Shown piece by piece: positions 24,801 to 31,005 of a DNA stretch of 64,000 nt (its first letter is position 1; every line of letters begins with the position of its first letter). The DNA is from Meghimatium bilineatum (taxonomy: Eukaryota > Mollusca > Gastropoda > Stylommatophora > Philomycidae). The stretch covers positions 100,959,587-101,023,586 of the forward strand of contig CM067322.1 in the NCBI GenBank assembly GCA_034231615.1, given 5' to 3'. The position numbers were made by a program, and so were the translations under genes. The notes beneath the pieces were generated by a model. It was given only the letters and a program-made list of their open reading frames with translations. It was not told the origin of the DNA and did not search any database.

Positions 24801-27800
24801 ACTTAGCACTAGCGATCTGAATAGATTGATCTTTACTGTAATACTGATCTTACTTTTCCAAATTGTATTCAACCTTGCCATGGCAACCATCAACTTCCAT
24901 ATCTCAAATTAACTCATTTCCTAAATTGCCATCATGACATATTTGGGACCCAGATATTTGAAGCTGGTAACTTCTTGCAGTTTGTGACCATTTTAACAGG
25001 ATATTCTTCATTGTATATAGTGACATTCTATTATAACGAATATTTTGTCAATCTGGATCAATTCGTTATGATGGGACCCCACTGTATTACTATTTTCCTG
25101 GATCAATTCGTTATGATGGGACCCCACTGTATTACTATTTTCCTGGATCAATTCGTTATGATGGGACCCCACTGTAATACTATTTTCCTGGATCAATTCG
25201 TTATGATGGGACCCCACTGTATTACTATTTTCCTGGATCAATTCGTTATGATGGGACCCCACTGTATTACTATTTTCCTGGATCAATTCGTTATGATGGG
25301 ACCCCACTGTATTACTATTTTCCTGGATCAATTCGTTATGATGGGACCCCACTGTAATACTATTTTCCTGGATCAATTCATTATGATGGGACCCCACTGT
25401 AATACTATTTTCCTGGATCAATTCATTATGATGGGACCCCACTGTAATACTATTTTCCTAGATCAATTCATTATGATGGGACCCCACTGTAATACTATTT
25501 TCCTGGATCAATTCATTATGATGGGACCCCACTGTAATACTATTTTCCTGGATCAATTCATTATGATGGGACCCCACTGTAATACTATTTTCAATTTCAT
25601 AACAGTAATTTTAATATAATTTTATAACAGTTGCAAACATGTGGAATGTCTGTGTGTTTCACCAATGGTCCAATAATCAAACAACCATGAAACAGAAAAC
25701 CTTAGTAGAGTCTGTGTCTGTATATTGTGACTTTCTTCTAATGGAAGCGTCATCATAGCACATCATCTATACAATTATGCTTTTCATATTTTTGTGGTGT
25801 TTTGGGGAGGTGGGGGTAGGCTCCTGATGATCTTGAGTCAATCTTTCTTTTTCTGTAAGTGTCATGTTTTGGTTGTCTTTGATATATTGTGTCTATTTTC
25901 TTTGTAGTCTCCCTTTTTCCATTGTCCTGGCAATATTCCCTGCAATGATGTTTTTTAGGCCATCATATCATTTGATATGGTCAAAATATTATAATTTCCT
26001 AGAAAGAGCCTTTTATTGTTTAGCCAGTTTTTTTTATTTTTATTTCTCTTAGGATGTCCCTATTGGTGATCTTTCTCATCCATGGTATTCTCAGGATTCT
26101 TCTGTAACATTGTATTTGAAATGCTGCAATTTGTTGTTTCTCCTTTTCTTAGCAATTGTCCAAGACTCACATCTATACACTATCAGTGGGAATATTCAGT
26201 GTCCATGACTCACATCTATAGATTGTCAGTGGGAATATTCAGTGTCCAAGATTCACATCTATAAACTGTCAGTGGGAATATTCAGGCTCTAAGGAAAGTT
26301 AATTTTGTTATTTTTTTGCAGCCTAGCCATATTTTTATCATTTGTGTCAGTTTATTTGATGAAATGGTCAACCTCCTTATGTAACTTTTCCTCATGGTGA
26401 TCACCATTGCTACTTAGAAGAGAACCAAGGTATTTGAAACTGGTAACTTGTTCTAGTTCATTATTGATTGAGAATTTGTGAGTGGTTTCGTTGCTTGTCA
26501 TAATCTTGGTTCATAATTATATTTGGTTTTTTACTGTGTTTTTAATGAAATGCTTGTGCAACAGTAGTGTTGTACTATCGGTATAGTCATTTCCTGTCTC
26601 GAGACCTCTGGTATTGAGTGGATCAAAATTGCTTCATGGCTAGTCATTTTTCACATTCCACATGCTGCAAAGTGCAGGATTAGTGCATTGGCTTCACATA
26701 TGAGTGGTCCTGGGCTCATTCCACAGTTGAAGCGGAAATGTTTTTTAAGACCGTAATTGCTCCCGAGTCAACACACCATAATAGGGTACCGGATCAGTCC
26801 GGGAAGCAAAGACTACGAAGGAGAGGAGATAGCTACTGTCCTCATACAGCAGAGCCACTGAAATGTAAGATCGTTAACATCTCACACCCCTACAGAAGTT
26901 AAATGCTATGGGTTAACTTTACTTTTTCTCATATGATGCTTTCAGCATCAAAATTGAACAGATATGGTGAAATGACACATCCTTGTCAGACTCCCTTTTC
27001 CACACTGATATAATCATATTTTTCACCATCTAGGCATACTAGTACAGCTGCTTGTTGGTTTTGGTACAATGTTTTAATAAGTCGAATTAAGTGTAGAGAA
27101 AAAACCATGTCTCTCATTCTCATGATGTTCCAAGTTTTTTGTATGTACACAATCAAAGTACTCACTATCATCTTCATAAACAGTATAAATTAACTTTAAA
27201 TTGTCAAAATGTGAACCCATGTTGAGATTGTGAAATAGACCAACTGTTGCAAACAAATCATGAGAGCCCGTTATGCTTAAGTTACTATTGAATCATTTTT
27301 CAATATGTTTAACCAATGTTCAGGGCCAGATTTAGACCTGATAAGGCCGCAAGATATGGGGGCCCTTTAACAATTAAGAAGTATATAGATAGTGAAATAA
27401 TAAATCTTTAACAAGAAAGTGGGGGCCCTAAACTATAGCTAGTGTAGCTTATACCTAAATCCTGCACTCGCAATGTTCTTACTTCAGTAATATTCCACTC
27501 CAATATTCATACTACTTTAAATACAATTGAAAACATGACCCAAAAAAACTACTTACAATTTATTTTCTTCCACACAAAGTGAATATATTCACAATCAGTG
27601 ATTGAATCACATGAGGTACTTGGACATCTGGGATTCATGTCTATGGGAAATTTTGCTTAGTAGCCTAAGCAAAAAGTAGGCCTACATTTTTTATGACCAA
27701 GGTTTACATTTAGTGTGTACATTGTTGTACATGTTTGCAACTAGATTTATTACTTTCTTCAACCATTTTTCTTGTTATATATGTAACTTTTAAAAGTGTG

Positions 27801-28593
27801 AGATATAGCTGAAAACCACAAATACATTTTTAAAACATCAACATTTGTTTTTAATTATGCAAATTAGCCACCATTTTGAATAATAATTAGTTGTACACAC
27901 ATCTGAGAATCACAACAATATGATCAACAGATGCATCTTGTCTTTCATTCATTCATTGGGAGCCATGCCGGCTGGCGTAGGCGCTCATGGCTCTCCACAG
28001 TTCTTTATCTCCAGTATTATAATTATGTATCAATATCATTGTTGTTTCTTTGCCATACCAGGTTGTTAAACTGTCTAACATTTTCTCACATTGTCGCCTT
28101 CACTCTCTGCTGCTTTCAAGCTTGCCTGTTGTGACCATGTTCTCCACACTTCCCTGTCTCATAATATGGCCAAAAAATGAAGATTGTCTTTTTCTTATAT
28201 TATTGAATAAGTACAGTTTCACATTTGACTCTTTCAGCACCTCCATATTAGTTTTCCTGGCAGTCCATGGTATTCTTAGCATCCTTCTGTAGAACCATAT
28301 CTCCATTGCCTATAATTTCCCACTTTTCAGTTTGTTTATTGTCCACAACTCTTGTCTTAGCGAATACAAAAATATATAGTTTCTGTGCTATTTTATTATG
28401 TTTAATCGAATAATAAGAATAAGAATAATGATAATTTAGAAATTATCAGCTCGGCTACATTTAGTGGTCACAAGCTAGTTTATATTTTCCAATATCAAAC
28501 TGATATATCCTAAGCAACATGTAGATTATTGTAGTGACGTCTATTGGTACTGTACCCTAATAATAAAATAAAATACTTTCAGCATACCTTCAT
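770..28593 (-). CDS. Multidomain cystatin-like proteinase inhibitor gene (spliced, 3' end outside window)
   Basis: Minus-strand spliced gene. Coding exons, 5' to 3': 28588-28593, 24502-24696, 24001-24054, 20910-20999, 17606-17764, 15005-15124, then 3340-3498 and 770-889. The product starts with a signal peptide (MK joined to VLLLFAIALPFITC) and then a complete cystatin fold. That fold has the N-terminal Gly-Gly, a helix ending FALTQINKAL, the Q-VVSG inhibitory loop split by an intron, SQPW in the second hairpin, and two cysteines. Type-2 cystatins use these three elements to block papain-like (C1) cysteine proteases, usually after secretion. The second domain keeps LVGGAQ and Q-IVNG. All junctions have GT/AG ends and phase 0. 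Exon joins are inferred from splice signals and domain order, without transcript support. The exact member of the family and the C-terminus are unknown. Confidence 0.8.
921..1140. repeat. 24-bp minisatellite, about 9 units
   Basis: The unit is built on TGTGTAGAAACAGATGTT plus TACATT. It lies about 30 bp upstream (on the minus strand) of exon b. The partner array is at 15156-15375, with the same length but different internal variants. Confidence 0.9.
1197..1316. repeat. 36-bp minisatellite, about 3.5 units
   Basis: The unit contains GATTGTATGTGCTATGATG and TCAGAGAACTGCGATGA. The partner in copy 2 (15430-15592) has about one unit more, so the copy number changed after the duplication. Confidence 0.9.
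1784..1890. repeat. 35-bp direct repeat, 3 units
   Basis: Three units containing CATAAACCGTCTGACAATG and TGTGGGAATGGAAGAT. The array abuts the 5' side of an L-D LINE fragment. Partner at 16055-16160. Confidence 0.9.
1885..2485 (+). pseudogene. L-D LINE 3' fragment (RT C-terminus and decayed zinc finger)
   Basis: Translated pieces read FYQAIVLTTLLYACET, then LNHFHICCVRKLLRMK, then a 65-codon open stretch ending near 2480. These match the order seen in the better-kept element at 40100-41440 (RT thumb, then a basic linker, then a terminal C2H2 finger). Several stops and frameshifts separate the pieces, and the finger's cysteines are gone. The fragment is dead, and it is duplicated at 16150-16750. 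Confidence 0.75.
2486..2944. other. No gene seen
   Basis: Short open frames occur on the minus strand but show no recognisable domain and differ by indels from the duplicate at 16750-17211. A short ATT-rich run lies at about 2524-2540. Confidence 0.5.
2945..3170 (+). pseudogene. L-C (RTE-like) LINE 3' end
   Basis: It reads ENIVTTGKIEGNRG, then one stop, then a decayed copy of the segment seen intact at 29145-29345. It ends in GGCACCTGATGATGATGAT, the simple-repeat tail of this family. Duplicated at 17212-17436. Confidence 0.8.
3340..3498 (-). CDS. Cystatin gene, second-domain exon a, copy 1
   Basis: A 159-bp, 53-codon exon between an AATCAG acceptor and a CAG/gtaag donor. It starts VPVARQLVGGAQTVHFSDPD, continues with helix VQQAVSFVESKLNAKS, and ends ATASSIVTKQ. 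This is the N-terminal glycine region, the alpha helix and the first strand of a cystatin. It is identical in sequence to 17606-17764. The phase is 0 at both ends, so duplicating it keeps the reading frame. Confidence 0.8.
3990..4125. repeat. AT-rich 26/27-bp tandem repeat
   Basis: Four to five units of TTACTAAGAAAAATTAGTTA. The TTAA inside this motif is the site where the piggyBac-like element sits in copy 2. Confidence 0.8.
4591..5112. repeat. 16-bp minisatellite, about 32 units
   Basis: The unit is AGTTGTGTAAAACATT with A/G and G/C variants. Stretches of alternating ATTAATTG and ATTAGTTG units form a 32-bp period. The array in copy 2 (19685-19998) is only about 19 units. Confidence 0.95.
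5224..5238. repeat. Poly-G tract, 15 bases
   Basis: A pure G run; the duplicate at 20109-20130 has 22. The length may reflect sequencing error as much as biology. Confidence 0.8.
5932..6740 (-). pseudogene. L-A LINE RNase H segment (inverted half)
   Basis: RNase H domain of an L-A LINE. Motifs in order: IIYTNGS (the first catalytic Asp of the usual YTDGS is Asn), TMETMAVTRA (Glu), LSDSMSM (Asp), then HVGIRGNERADQLAS (His and Asp). The tail LWMCPVCSDDD is the metal-binding C-terminus seen in the related elements. The frame is open from about 6690 to 5932. Further upstream an in-frame TAA near 6716 interrupts a stretch resembling the RT/RNase H linker of the element at 36755-39670. It lies head to head with the EN-RT half at 7068-9671. 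Confidence 0.85.
7068..9671 (+). pseudogene. L-A LINE endonuclease plus reverse transcriptase (frameshifted)
   Basis: The AP-endonuclease-like domain (7068-7775) is open and keeps its active-site motifs: FWNVASV, IALQET, LFCGDFNA, SAIDMALV and GSDH. Downstream the RT continues through at least four frameshifts. The pieces are a linker with PSWWNEDV (7763-7948), LVPLHKPGKD (8400-8714), AIDLEDAYNRVS, GLPQRSPLSPVLFNVYT and SYADDILVY (8684-9163), and a thumb with YLGVFFDRSLSFREH and LGCTRDTSTRAMRYLLD (9138-9671). The sequence stops at AEWISLPTDF, just where the RNase H linker should begin; that part is found inverted at 5932-6740. Not functional as it stands. Confidence 0.9.
9700..9954. other. 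AT-rich spacer
   Basis: No coding pattern. A short stretch at 9908-9935 (GGCTCTGTGACAGAGTGGTA) looks like the first half of a tRNA-type promoter but has no B box. Confidence 0.4.
9955..10330 (-). pseudogene. L-E LINE fragment with internal deletion
   Basis: The minus strand reads MIISKDSEVQELNINIHGEK, then QYLGHIATNDGRCETEVKRR and a MRKIVTSKQI segment. It then jumps directly to the 3' end, with TADFVVEAALDDDYY over a GATGATGATTATT tail. The same RT segment is at 41860-41930 on the plus strand, which defines the family. Confidence 0.75.
10331..10790. other. No gene seen
   Basis: Unique AT-rich sequence with short open frames only and no recognisable domain. Confidence 0.4.
10790..11700 (+). 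pseudogene. L-B LINE RNase H and C-terminal fragment
   Basis: Pieces in order: DWILADTDGSVF (RNase H first Asp), FFNNYDAEI (Glu), WKPGHTGISRNESADKLTKK (His/Asp), FRLRTTYVQLNKHL, then VEETVKHYLVECPALQDLR, the end of the C-terminal knuckle. Frames change several times and stops are present. It corresponds to the RNase H half of the element at 61909-63948. Confidence 0.8.
11911..12198. repeat. 32-bp minisatellite, 9 units
   Basis: The unit contains GAACTTGTAACCATGTATA and AAAAGTGTTCA. A TTACA variant of the last five bases appears in some units. Confidence 0.95.
12314..12601. repeat. 48-bp minisatellite, 6 near-identical units
   Basis: Each unit starts ATAACAGTTGCTGCAAGTCA. I saw no internal differences among the six units, which suggests very recent expansion or homogenisation. 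Because 48 is a multiple of three, both strands appear open here; I do not regard these frames as genes. Confidence 0.95.
12701..12886. repeat. 41-bp minisatellite, 4.5 units
   Basis: The unit contains CATGGACAAGGATTTTGTAC and CATCCTCTGGGTATATATGC. Single-base variants (TTTT/TGTG) mark individual units. Confidence 0.95.
13010..13340 (+). pseudogene. L-D LINE C-terminal fragment
   Basis: It reads RWAGHLVRMEDSRLPKQI, YYRALRNLK, then KRFKDTLKASLKHLNIDIGA, WESLAQDRTAWR and GALVAEETRQ across frame changes. These are the linker motifs of the element at 40100-41440. The terminal finger is missing. Confidence 0.75.
13341..13934. other. Intron/intergenic; one 38-bp direct repeat
   Basis: Around 13630-13695 the motif GAACATTATTGTACAAAAGT occurs twice 38 bp apart. 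Nothing else recognisable. No cystatin third exon was found here on either strand. Confidence 0.5.
13935..14080 (-). mobile_element. Diverged copy of the 165-bp SINE-like element
   Basis: The minus strand carries AGTCGGATGTGTTTTGCCAT, then a diverged central part, then GAGTTTGAGAATAAACAC. These are the same landmarks, in the same order, as 21066-21230. The simple-repeat tail is lost and I see no target duplication, so this is an older copy. Confidence 0.7.
14338..14414 (-). mobile_element. Truncated SINE-like copy (duplicate of 39-115)
   Basis: Same sequence as 39-115, carried along by the duplication. Confidence 0.6.
14585..14878. repeat. 32-bp minisatellite, about 9 units
   Basis: Partner of 285-645, one 64-bp dimer shorter. 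Confidence 0.9.
15005..15124 (-). CDS. Cystatin gene, second-domain exon b, copy 2
   Basis: Identical to 770-889: 40 codons, Q-IVNG loop start, two cysteines, ctaacag acceptor and gtaggt donor. It follows exon a (17606-17764) in transcription order. No change separates the two copies, so both could be translated. Confidence 0.82.
15156..15375. repeat. 24-bp minisatellite, about 9 units
   Basis: Partner of 921-1140, in the intron next to exon b. Unit variants differ from copy 1 (AAACAG rather than AAAAAG in the middle units). Confidence 0.9.
15430..15592. repeat. 36-bp minisatellite, about 4.5 units
   Basis: Partner of 1197-1316 with one extra unit. It is open on the plus strand only because the unit is a multiple of three. 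Confidence 0.9.
16055..16160. repeat. 35-bp direct repeat, 3 units
   Basis: Partner of 1784-1890. Confidence 0.9.
16150..16750 (+). pseudogene. L-D LINE 3' fragment (duplicate)
   Basis: Partner of 1885-2485, with the same stops and a few extra substitutions. One difference is a 2-base deletion in the segment after CACACCAG. Confidence 0.75.
17212..17436 (+). pseudogene. L-C (RTE-like) LINE 3' end (duplicate)
   Basis: Partner of 2945-3170. It ends with the same CACCTGATGATGATGAT tail. Confidence 0.8.
17606..17764 (-). CDS. Cystatin gene, second-domain exon a, copy 2
   Basis: A 53-codon exon that directly follows exon 20910-20999 in transcription order. That exon ends in a whole codon (GCG) and this one starts GTT, so the join is phase 0. 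It opens the second cystatin domain: LVGGAQ, then the helix, ending in VTKQ. The Q completes the QxVxG loop together with IVNG from 15005-15124. Identical to 3340-3498. Confidence 0.85.
18302..19193. mobile_element. piggyBac-like non-autonomous element, 892 bp, with TTAA duplication
   Basis: Flanked by TTAA on both sides (18298-18301 and 19194-19197). The ends are inverted: CCTTCACCGAGCC at the left, and CCTTTAGCAAGCC read inward from the right, matching at 10 of 13 positions. TTAA target duplication with CCYT-type ends is the hallmark of the piggyBac superfamily. No transposase is encoded. Near the left end GCCGCcgaaaaataaaataGCGGC can form a hairpin. Copy 1 of the duplication has uninterrupted sequence at the same place, so the insertion is younger than the duplication. 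Confidence 0.85.
19685..19998. repeat. 16-bp minisatellite, about 19 units
   Basis: Partner of 4591-5112, shorter by about 13 units. Confidence 0.95.
20109..20130. repeat. Poly-G tract, 22 bases
   Basis: Pure G run, partner of 5224-5238. Confidence 0.8.
20910..20999 (-). CDS. Cystatin gene, first-domain third exon (PW hairpin)
   Basis: A 30-codon exon encoding ICSVTVWSQPWLTDPADK and ending GAPSCVAA. SQPW is the second inhibitory hairpin of type-2 cystatins. The two cysteines match the conserved C-terminal disulphide positions. The donor is GCG/gtatgt. Two AGs are possible at the acceptor; CCAGAG before ATC keeps phase 0 with the previous exon (which ends in CAT), whereas the other gives an early stop. 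Confidence 0.85.
21066..21230 (-). mobile_element. 165-bp SINE-like element with target-site duplication
   Basis: A complete copy on the minus strand, bounded by a 12-bp direct repeat ATAAACTCATTC (21054-21065 and 21231-21242). On its own strand it begins with a CCGCAGAAGACGGATGTGTC-like start, passes AAATAAAACGGCGACACAAC, has a central AGGACCATGGTCCT palindrome, and ends TGAACGC followed by a (GAA)n tail. No tRNA-type A or B box is evident. It sits in the cystatin intron between exons 20910-20999 and 24001-24054. Confidence 0.85.
21254..22415. repeat. 24-bp minisatellite, about 48 units, with 48-bp higher-order structure
   Basis: Two main unit types alternate: TAACATCCACTAAATGACAT and TAACATTGACTAAATTACTT (each followed by ATTG). 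A third, TAACATCCATTAAATTACTT, is more common in the right half. The long open minus-strand frame of 8-residue repeats is a by-product of a 24-base period without stops. It lies in a cystatin intron. Confidence 0.95.
22416..22979. other. Intron sequence, nothing recognisable
   Basis: Unique sequence between the 24-bp array and the L-A fragment. No supported feature. Confidence 0.4.
22980..23720 (-). pseudogene. L-A LINE RNase H and C-terminus, decayed
   Basis: The minus strand reads AVTTTN near 23665, SDSMNMIQKVEAGD, then ITFIFLPGHAGVECNEHADT. After this come WIDDIVSVLRDIVRSDFQKY and HPWTCLECADNN. These are RNase H motifs followed by the CxxC tail, as in 36755-39670. A 53-bp triplication (23446-23606) interrupts the domain at the second catalytic Asp motif. 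Confidence 0.75.
23446..23606. repeat. 53-bp tandem triplication inside LINE RNase H
   Basis: Three units starting CATGTTCATTGAGTCACTAA at 23446, 23499 and 23552. The unit covers the complement of the SDSMNM codons of the RNase H domain. Confidence 0.9.
24001..24054 (-). CDS. Cystatin gene, first-domain second exon (VVSG loop)
   Basis: An 18-codon exon, VVSGVLYRYKLEVSGGDH, between TAACAG and CAT/gtaagt. It joins the final Gln of exon 24502-24696 to form QVVSG, the papain-blocking loop of cystatins, followed by the expected beta strand. Confidence 0.85.
24370..24515 (-). repeat. 46-bp triplication duplicating a splice donor
   Basis: The unit, minus strand, contains ACATCACAGGTACAATTTAT: the last bases of the cystatin exon plus its donor. 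Copies start 46 bp apart (matching points at 24395, 24441 and 24487). The exon-side copy (24487 onward) is the one in frame; use of either downstream donor would add 46 or 92 bases and shift the frame. Confidence 0.85.
24502..24696 (-). CDS. Cystatin gene, signal peptide and first-domain first exon
   Basis: A 65-codon exon. The acceptor is TTTTGTCTCAG, just before GTACTACTG. It encodes VLLLFAIALPFITC (the hydrophobic core of a signal peptide), then DGGLAGGENP, a DPSVVFALTQINKAL helix, and IISATSQ before a CAG/gtacaa donor. The upstream TTG is not a plausible start; a two-codon MK exon at 28588-28593 supplies the ATG in the right phase. Cleavage after ITC or a nearby residue would leave the functional Gly-Gly near the mature N-terminus. 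Confidence 0.85.
24700..25050. other. Intron sequence, nothing recognisable
   Basis: AT-rich unique sequence. Decayed relatives of the 45-bp unit begin near 25028. Confidence 0.4.
25053..25592. repeat. 45-bp minisatellite, 12 units
   Basis: The unit contains GATCAATTCGTTATGATGGG and ACCCCACTGTATTACTATTT. Two variants (ATTCG/ATTCA and GTATT/GTAAT) are ordered along the array: G-type units on the left, A-type on the right. Open on both strands because 45 is a multiple of three. It is intronic in the cystatin gene. Confidence 0.95.
26155..26285. repeat. 40-bp direct repeat, 3 units, inside LINE
   Basis: Units contain GACTCACATCTATAnAnTGT and CAGTGGGAATATTCAGTGTC. They are embedded in the L-C fragment. 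Confidence 0.8.
26640..26930 (+). mobile_element. tRNA-derived SINE (candidate)
   Basis: The head reads like a tRNA: TAGTGCATTGGCTTCACAT, then GAGTGGTCCTGGGCTCATTCC, where GGGCTCATTCC stands for the B box GGTTCGANTCC. A non-tRNA body of about 190 bp follows. It sits in a gap within the L-C LINE. Boundaries are approximate and no target duplication was found. Confidence 0.6.
27321..27470. mobile_element. Small MITE candidate, 150 bp
   Basis: Bounded by CAATGTT on both sides (27314-27320 and 27471-27477). It starts CAGGGCCAGATTTAG, and the right end read inward has GCAGGATTTAGG, so the ends are imperfect inverted repeats. Two GGGGGCCCT motifs lie inside. Superfamily uncertain. Confidence 0.5.
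27478..27940. other. Intron sequence, nothing recognisable
   Basis: Unique AT-rich sequence. Confidence 0.4.
27945..28345 (-). pseudogene. L-C (RTE-like) LINE 3' end with (AATG)n tail
   Basis: The minus strand encodes MEIWFYRRMLRIPWTARKTN, KRQSSFFGHIMRQGSVENMV and TTGKLESSRE, then a frameshift. It ends GCCGGCATGGCTCCCAATGA followed by AATG repeats. Same family as 29080-29360 but with a different tail. It lies in the first cystatin intron, in the same orientation as the gene. Confidence 0.85.
28588..28593 (-). CDS. Cystatin gene, first coding exon (Met-Lys)
   Basis: ATGAAG followed by donor gtatgc. Joined in phase 0 to 24502-24696 it gives MKVLLLFAIALPFITC, a textbook signal peptide, whereas that exon alone has no ATG. 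Inferred from frame, splice signal and the upstream TATA box. Confidence 0.65.
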
Positions 28594-28680
28594 GTTTGAA
28601 ATGATTTGATTTAGTATTTATTGATCAAGAACGGCTCTTTTTATGTTCCTCTTTCTGTTTAGCGATCAACGTACTTTGTA

Positions 28681-28688
28681 CTTTTATA
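28681..28688 (-). promoter_or_regulatory. TATA box of the cystatin gene
   Basis: TATAAAAG on the minus strand, about 90 bp upstream of the proposed ATG at 28593. A start of transcription near 28650-28658 would give a 5' leader of about 60 bases. Confidence 0.6.
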
Positions 28689-28699
28689 CTTTCAACCAG

Positions 28700-29079
28700 A
28701 ACTGGTAAACGTCATTCATACTAGGGCAACAATTGTTTAGTTATCTCGAAAACAAAACCTTTGACCCCAGTCACAGATAGAGTCGTGAACTGGGCAGGAT
28801 GTTTATATCTGCATTTCTGTTTTGCCGTGTTTATTAAAAAGAAACAAAAAAAAAGAATAAAACACTTTAAAATTCAGTATTCAGTCACAGGTGCGTGTAA
28901 CACAGATAAAACGTGGCTATTGACAATACTAATGTAGATTACCGTTCCATCACGGATGGAACTTGTGTTGCCCGTTTTAGATTGTGTTCAGGGTTGCCAT
29001 ATGGTTGAAACTTTTTCGGTTTCTATTCTTAGCAAGAAAAACTGCCAGATTAACTAATGTAGAGATGTTGTAAGAGTTA
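28700..29079. other. Upstream region of the cystatin gene
   Basis: Unique sequence. No further element recognised. Confidence 0.4.
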
Positions 29080-29360
29080 AATGCGAAACGGACCTTAATC
29101 AACAATATAAGAAAAAGGCAATCTTCTTTTTTTTTGACCACTTCATGAGACAGGCAGATTTAGAGAAAATAATCACAACAGGCACGATTGAAGGCACCAG
29201 AGACAGAGGGCGACAACGTGAGAAAATATTAGACAGTTTGACAACCTGGCACGGCAAGGAAACAACAACGTCTTTGATACACAATACTGTGGACAGAGAG
29301 CTGTGGAGAGCCATGACCACCTACGCCACCCGGCGTGGCACCTGATGATGATGATTCTTA
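29080..29360 (+). pseudogene. L-C (RTE-like) LINE 3' end, best-kept copy
   Basis: A 66-codon open stretch: MRQADLEKIITTGTIEGTRD, RGRQREKILDSLTTWHG, then DRELWRAMTTYATRRGT and a stop. It runs straight into GGCACCTGATGATGATGATT. It is 5'-truncated, with only the C-terminal tail of the RT protein left. It lies about 0.4 kb upstream of the cystatin TATA box. Confidence 0.85.
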
Positions 29361-29900
29361 GCAAGCTTGCACACTGCCGGTTTGCTAGACGCATAAAATT
29401 GTAAAGCCATCTTGGATGGCGGGAAATGCATTAGAAGTCTGCTTCATCTATACCAGTAACCATGGCTCATGGTTCGGTTGCTAGTACTTTACAGGAAGGG
29501 ATGTACTGTCTATATGTTATTTATGTTTACAAGAAGACCTATTGGCCCTTGTAGAACGAATACGGATGGTATATGTTTGCGTTACTGAGGATACTTCAAT
29601 ACTTATACGGAATGATCGTTGTTGTTGTAATAGTCCTTGTCTTGATTGGCCCGTTCTAAGTGACTCGAGTACACAGTTTGAATGTCTTGACAAAACCGCA
29701 TCTTTTTTTTGGGAGATGCGGTTAGTCAAACACGGTAAAACCCGTTTACTCTAGTTGCCGGGCAATTTGGTGCCGTCAGAACGGACTGGTTCAATTCTCA
29801 TTGGTCTCAGGAAAGGATGTTTGGCAGGGAAGCCACAGCCATTGGCTTCATTTATGCTTCATGTTATGGAAAGGTAGAAAAATGAAATCTTTTAAATAAA
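29361..29900. other. No gene seen
   Basis: Two overlapping open frames of about 70 codons on opposite strands, without recognisable domains. Confidence 0.4.
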
Positions 29901-29904
29901 ACTT

Positions 29905-29999
29905 ACCTTCTCTAACTAGGAGACTTTCTCTCTAATTTGGAGACTTTCTCTATAACTTGGAGACTTTCTCTCTAACTAGGAGACTCTCTCTAACTGGTA

Positions 30000-30034
<35 letters not shown>

Positions 30035-30055
30035 ACTAGGAGACTTTCTCTCACA
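29905..30055. repeat. 20-bp repeat with (CT)n core
   Basis: Five to six copies of CTCTAACTAGGAGACTTTCT surround a run of CT dinucleotides at 30002-30031. Confidence 0.9.
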
Positions 30056-30214
30056 GCATTGTACACCGTTGAGAGCTAGTTTTCCGAGTATAAAATATAG
30101 CTGTGAAGAAACCACCCGATTGAACATAGGAAGTAAGAACTAATCGATCAAATCTTTTGCAGTTCGATACAGCGACAACAACAATGTCTTTTCTCTGCTT
30201 TTGCTGAAATGCGT

Positions 30215-30490
30215 GGCAGGTTTGAATGACGATAAATGTTCGGCCTAAGTCACGTTTGATTGTTTGATAAGCAGTAATATGCTTATTGTGATATCTCAGA
30301 ATGTTGATAACTCCTTCAATTCACCATCTTCTTTGTTTTTCTCTGCCTCTTACTGTTTCCAATCTCATGTGCATGCTGTTGCTGATTGCCAATATGGATA
30401 CGTTGATTCTCATTAAATGTTAGCCGAACTTATTTCTGTCTTTGTTTGTTTTAAAATATATAGTTGCCAACGAATGTTTTTTCAACAGGT
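30215..30490. repeat. Dispersed repeat, copy also at 43190-43415
   Basis: The two stretches share landmarks in order: a GATRTCTCAGAAKGTTGRTA core, AACTCCTTCAATYCACC, TCTCATTAA, and a GTTSCAACnGnTGTT region. Identity unknown; probably an old mobile element. Confidence 0.6.
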
Positions 30491-30590
30491 CTTGTAATGC
30501 CTTAATTTTTCAAATAAAAATTATACAATTGACTACAATAAAAAATATATATAGTAAAATAAGTTGGTAAGCCTATAGTATATTCTAGAG

Positions 30591-31005
30591 CAGGGGTCGG
30601 GAACTCATGGCTCGCGAGCCAGATGTGGCTGTATTGATGGCTGCATCTGGCTCGCAGACAAATGTTCGATTATTTAAAAAAAATGTTTCTTTAGACTTCT
30701 TTAATCTACATATTAATTGCATATCAATATTTTATTCTACAAATGAGCTAAAGTCTACTGCAGCTCAGCATAAGAAGTCGCATTAATGGTAAGAAATACT
30801 CATTATTGATTAGCAACAGCATAACAATGTTATTAAAAAGAATTCAGAGACATAATTATTGTACTTTTAGTGTTGAAATTACACAAAATGCACACATTTA
30901 CTTGAATTTTTAGTTTTAAACATAATTTATGGCTCTCACAGAATTACTTTTCAAAATATGTGGTGTCCATGGCTATCACAGTCAAAAAAAGGTTCCCGAC
31001 CCATG
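30591..31005. mobile_element. hAT-type MITE, 415 bp, 8-bp target duplication
   Basis: Ends are inverted: CAGGGGTCGGGAAC at the left, and CATGGGTCGGGAAC read inward from the right (13 of 14). Flanked by the 8-bp direct repeat TTCTAGAG (30583-30590 and 31006-31013). The CAGGGGT-type terminus and 8-bp duplication are hAT features. The interior is AT-rich and non-coding. Confidence 0.9.

Larger units (their letters stand above)
25880..27260 (-). pseudogene. L-C (RTE-like) LINE RT fragment, broken by a SINE
   Basis: On the minus strand the upper part (27260-26935) reads HLIRLIKTLYQNQQAAVLVC and then QGCVISPYLFN, the RT core. The lower part (26520-25880) reads TKIMTSNETTHKFSINNELE, QVTSFKYLGSLLSSNGDHHE and ILRIPWMRKITN. 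The YADD region between them is missing and replaced by other sequence, including a tRNA-like SINE (26640-26930). There are many stops. It lies in the first cystatin intron. Confidence 0.8.

Noticed and set aside
24975..25619. 214-codon and antisense 144-codon open frames
   Set aside because: Both are by-products of the 45-bp array and open on both strands.
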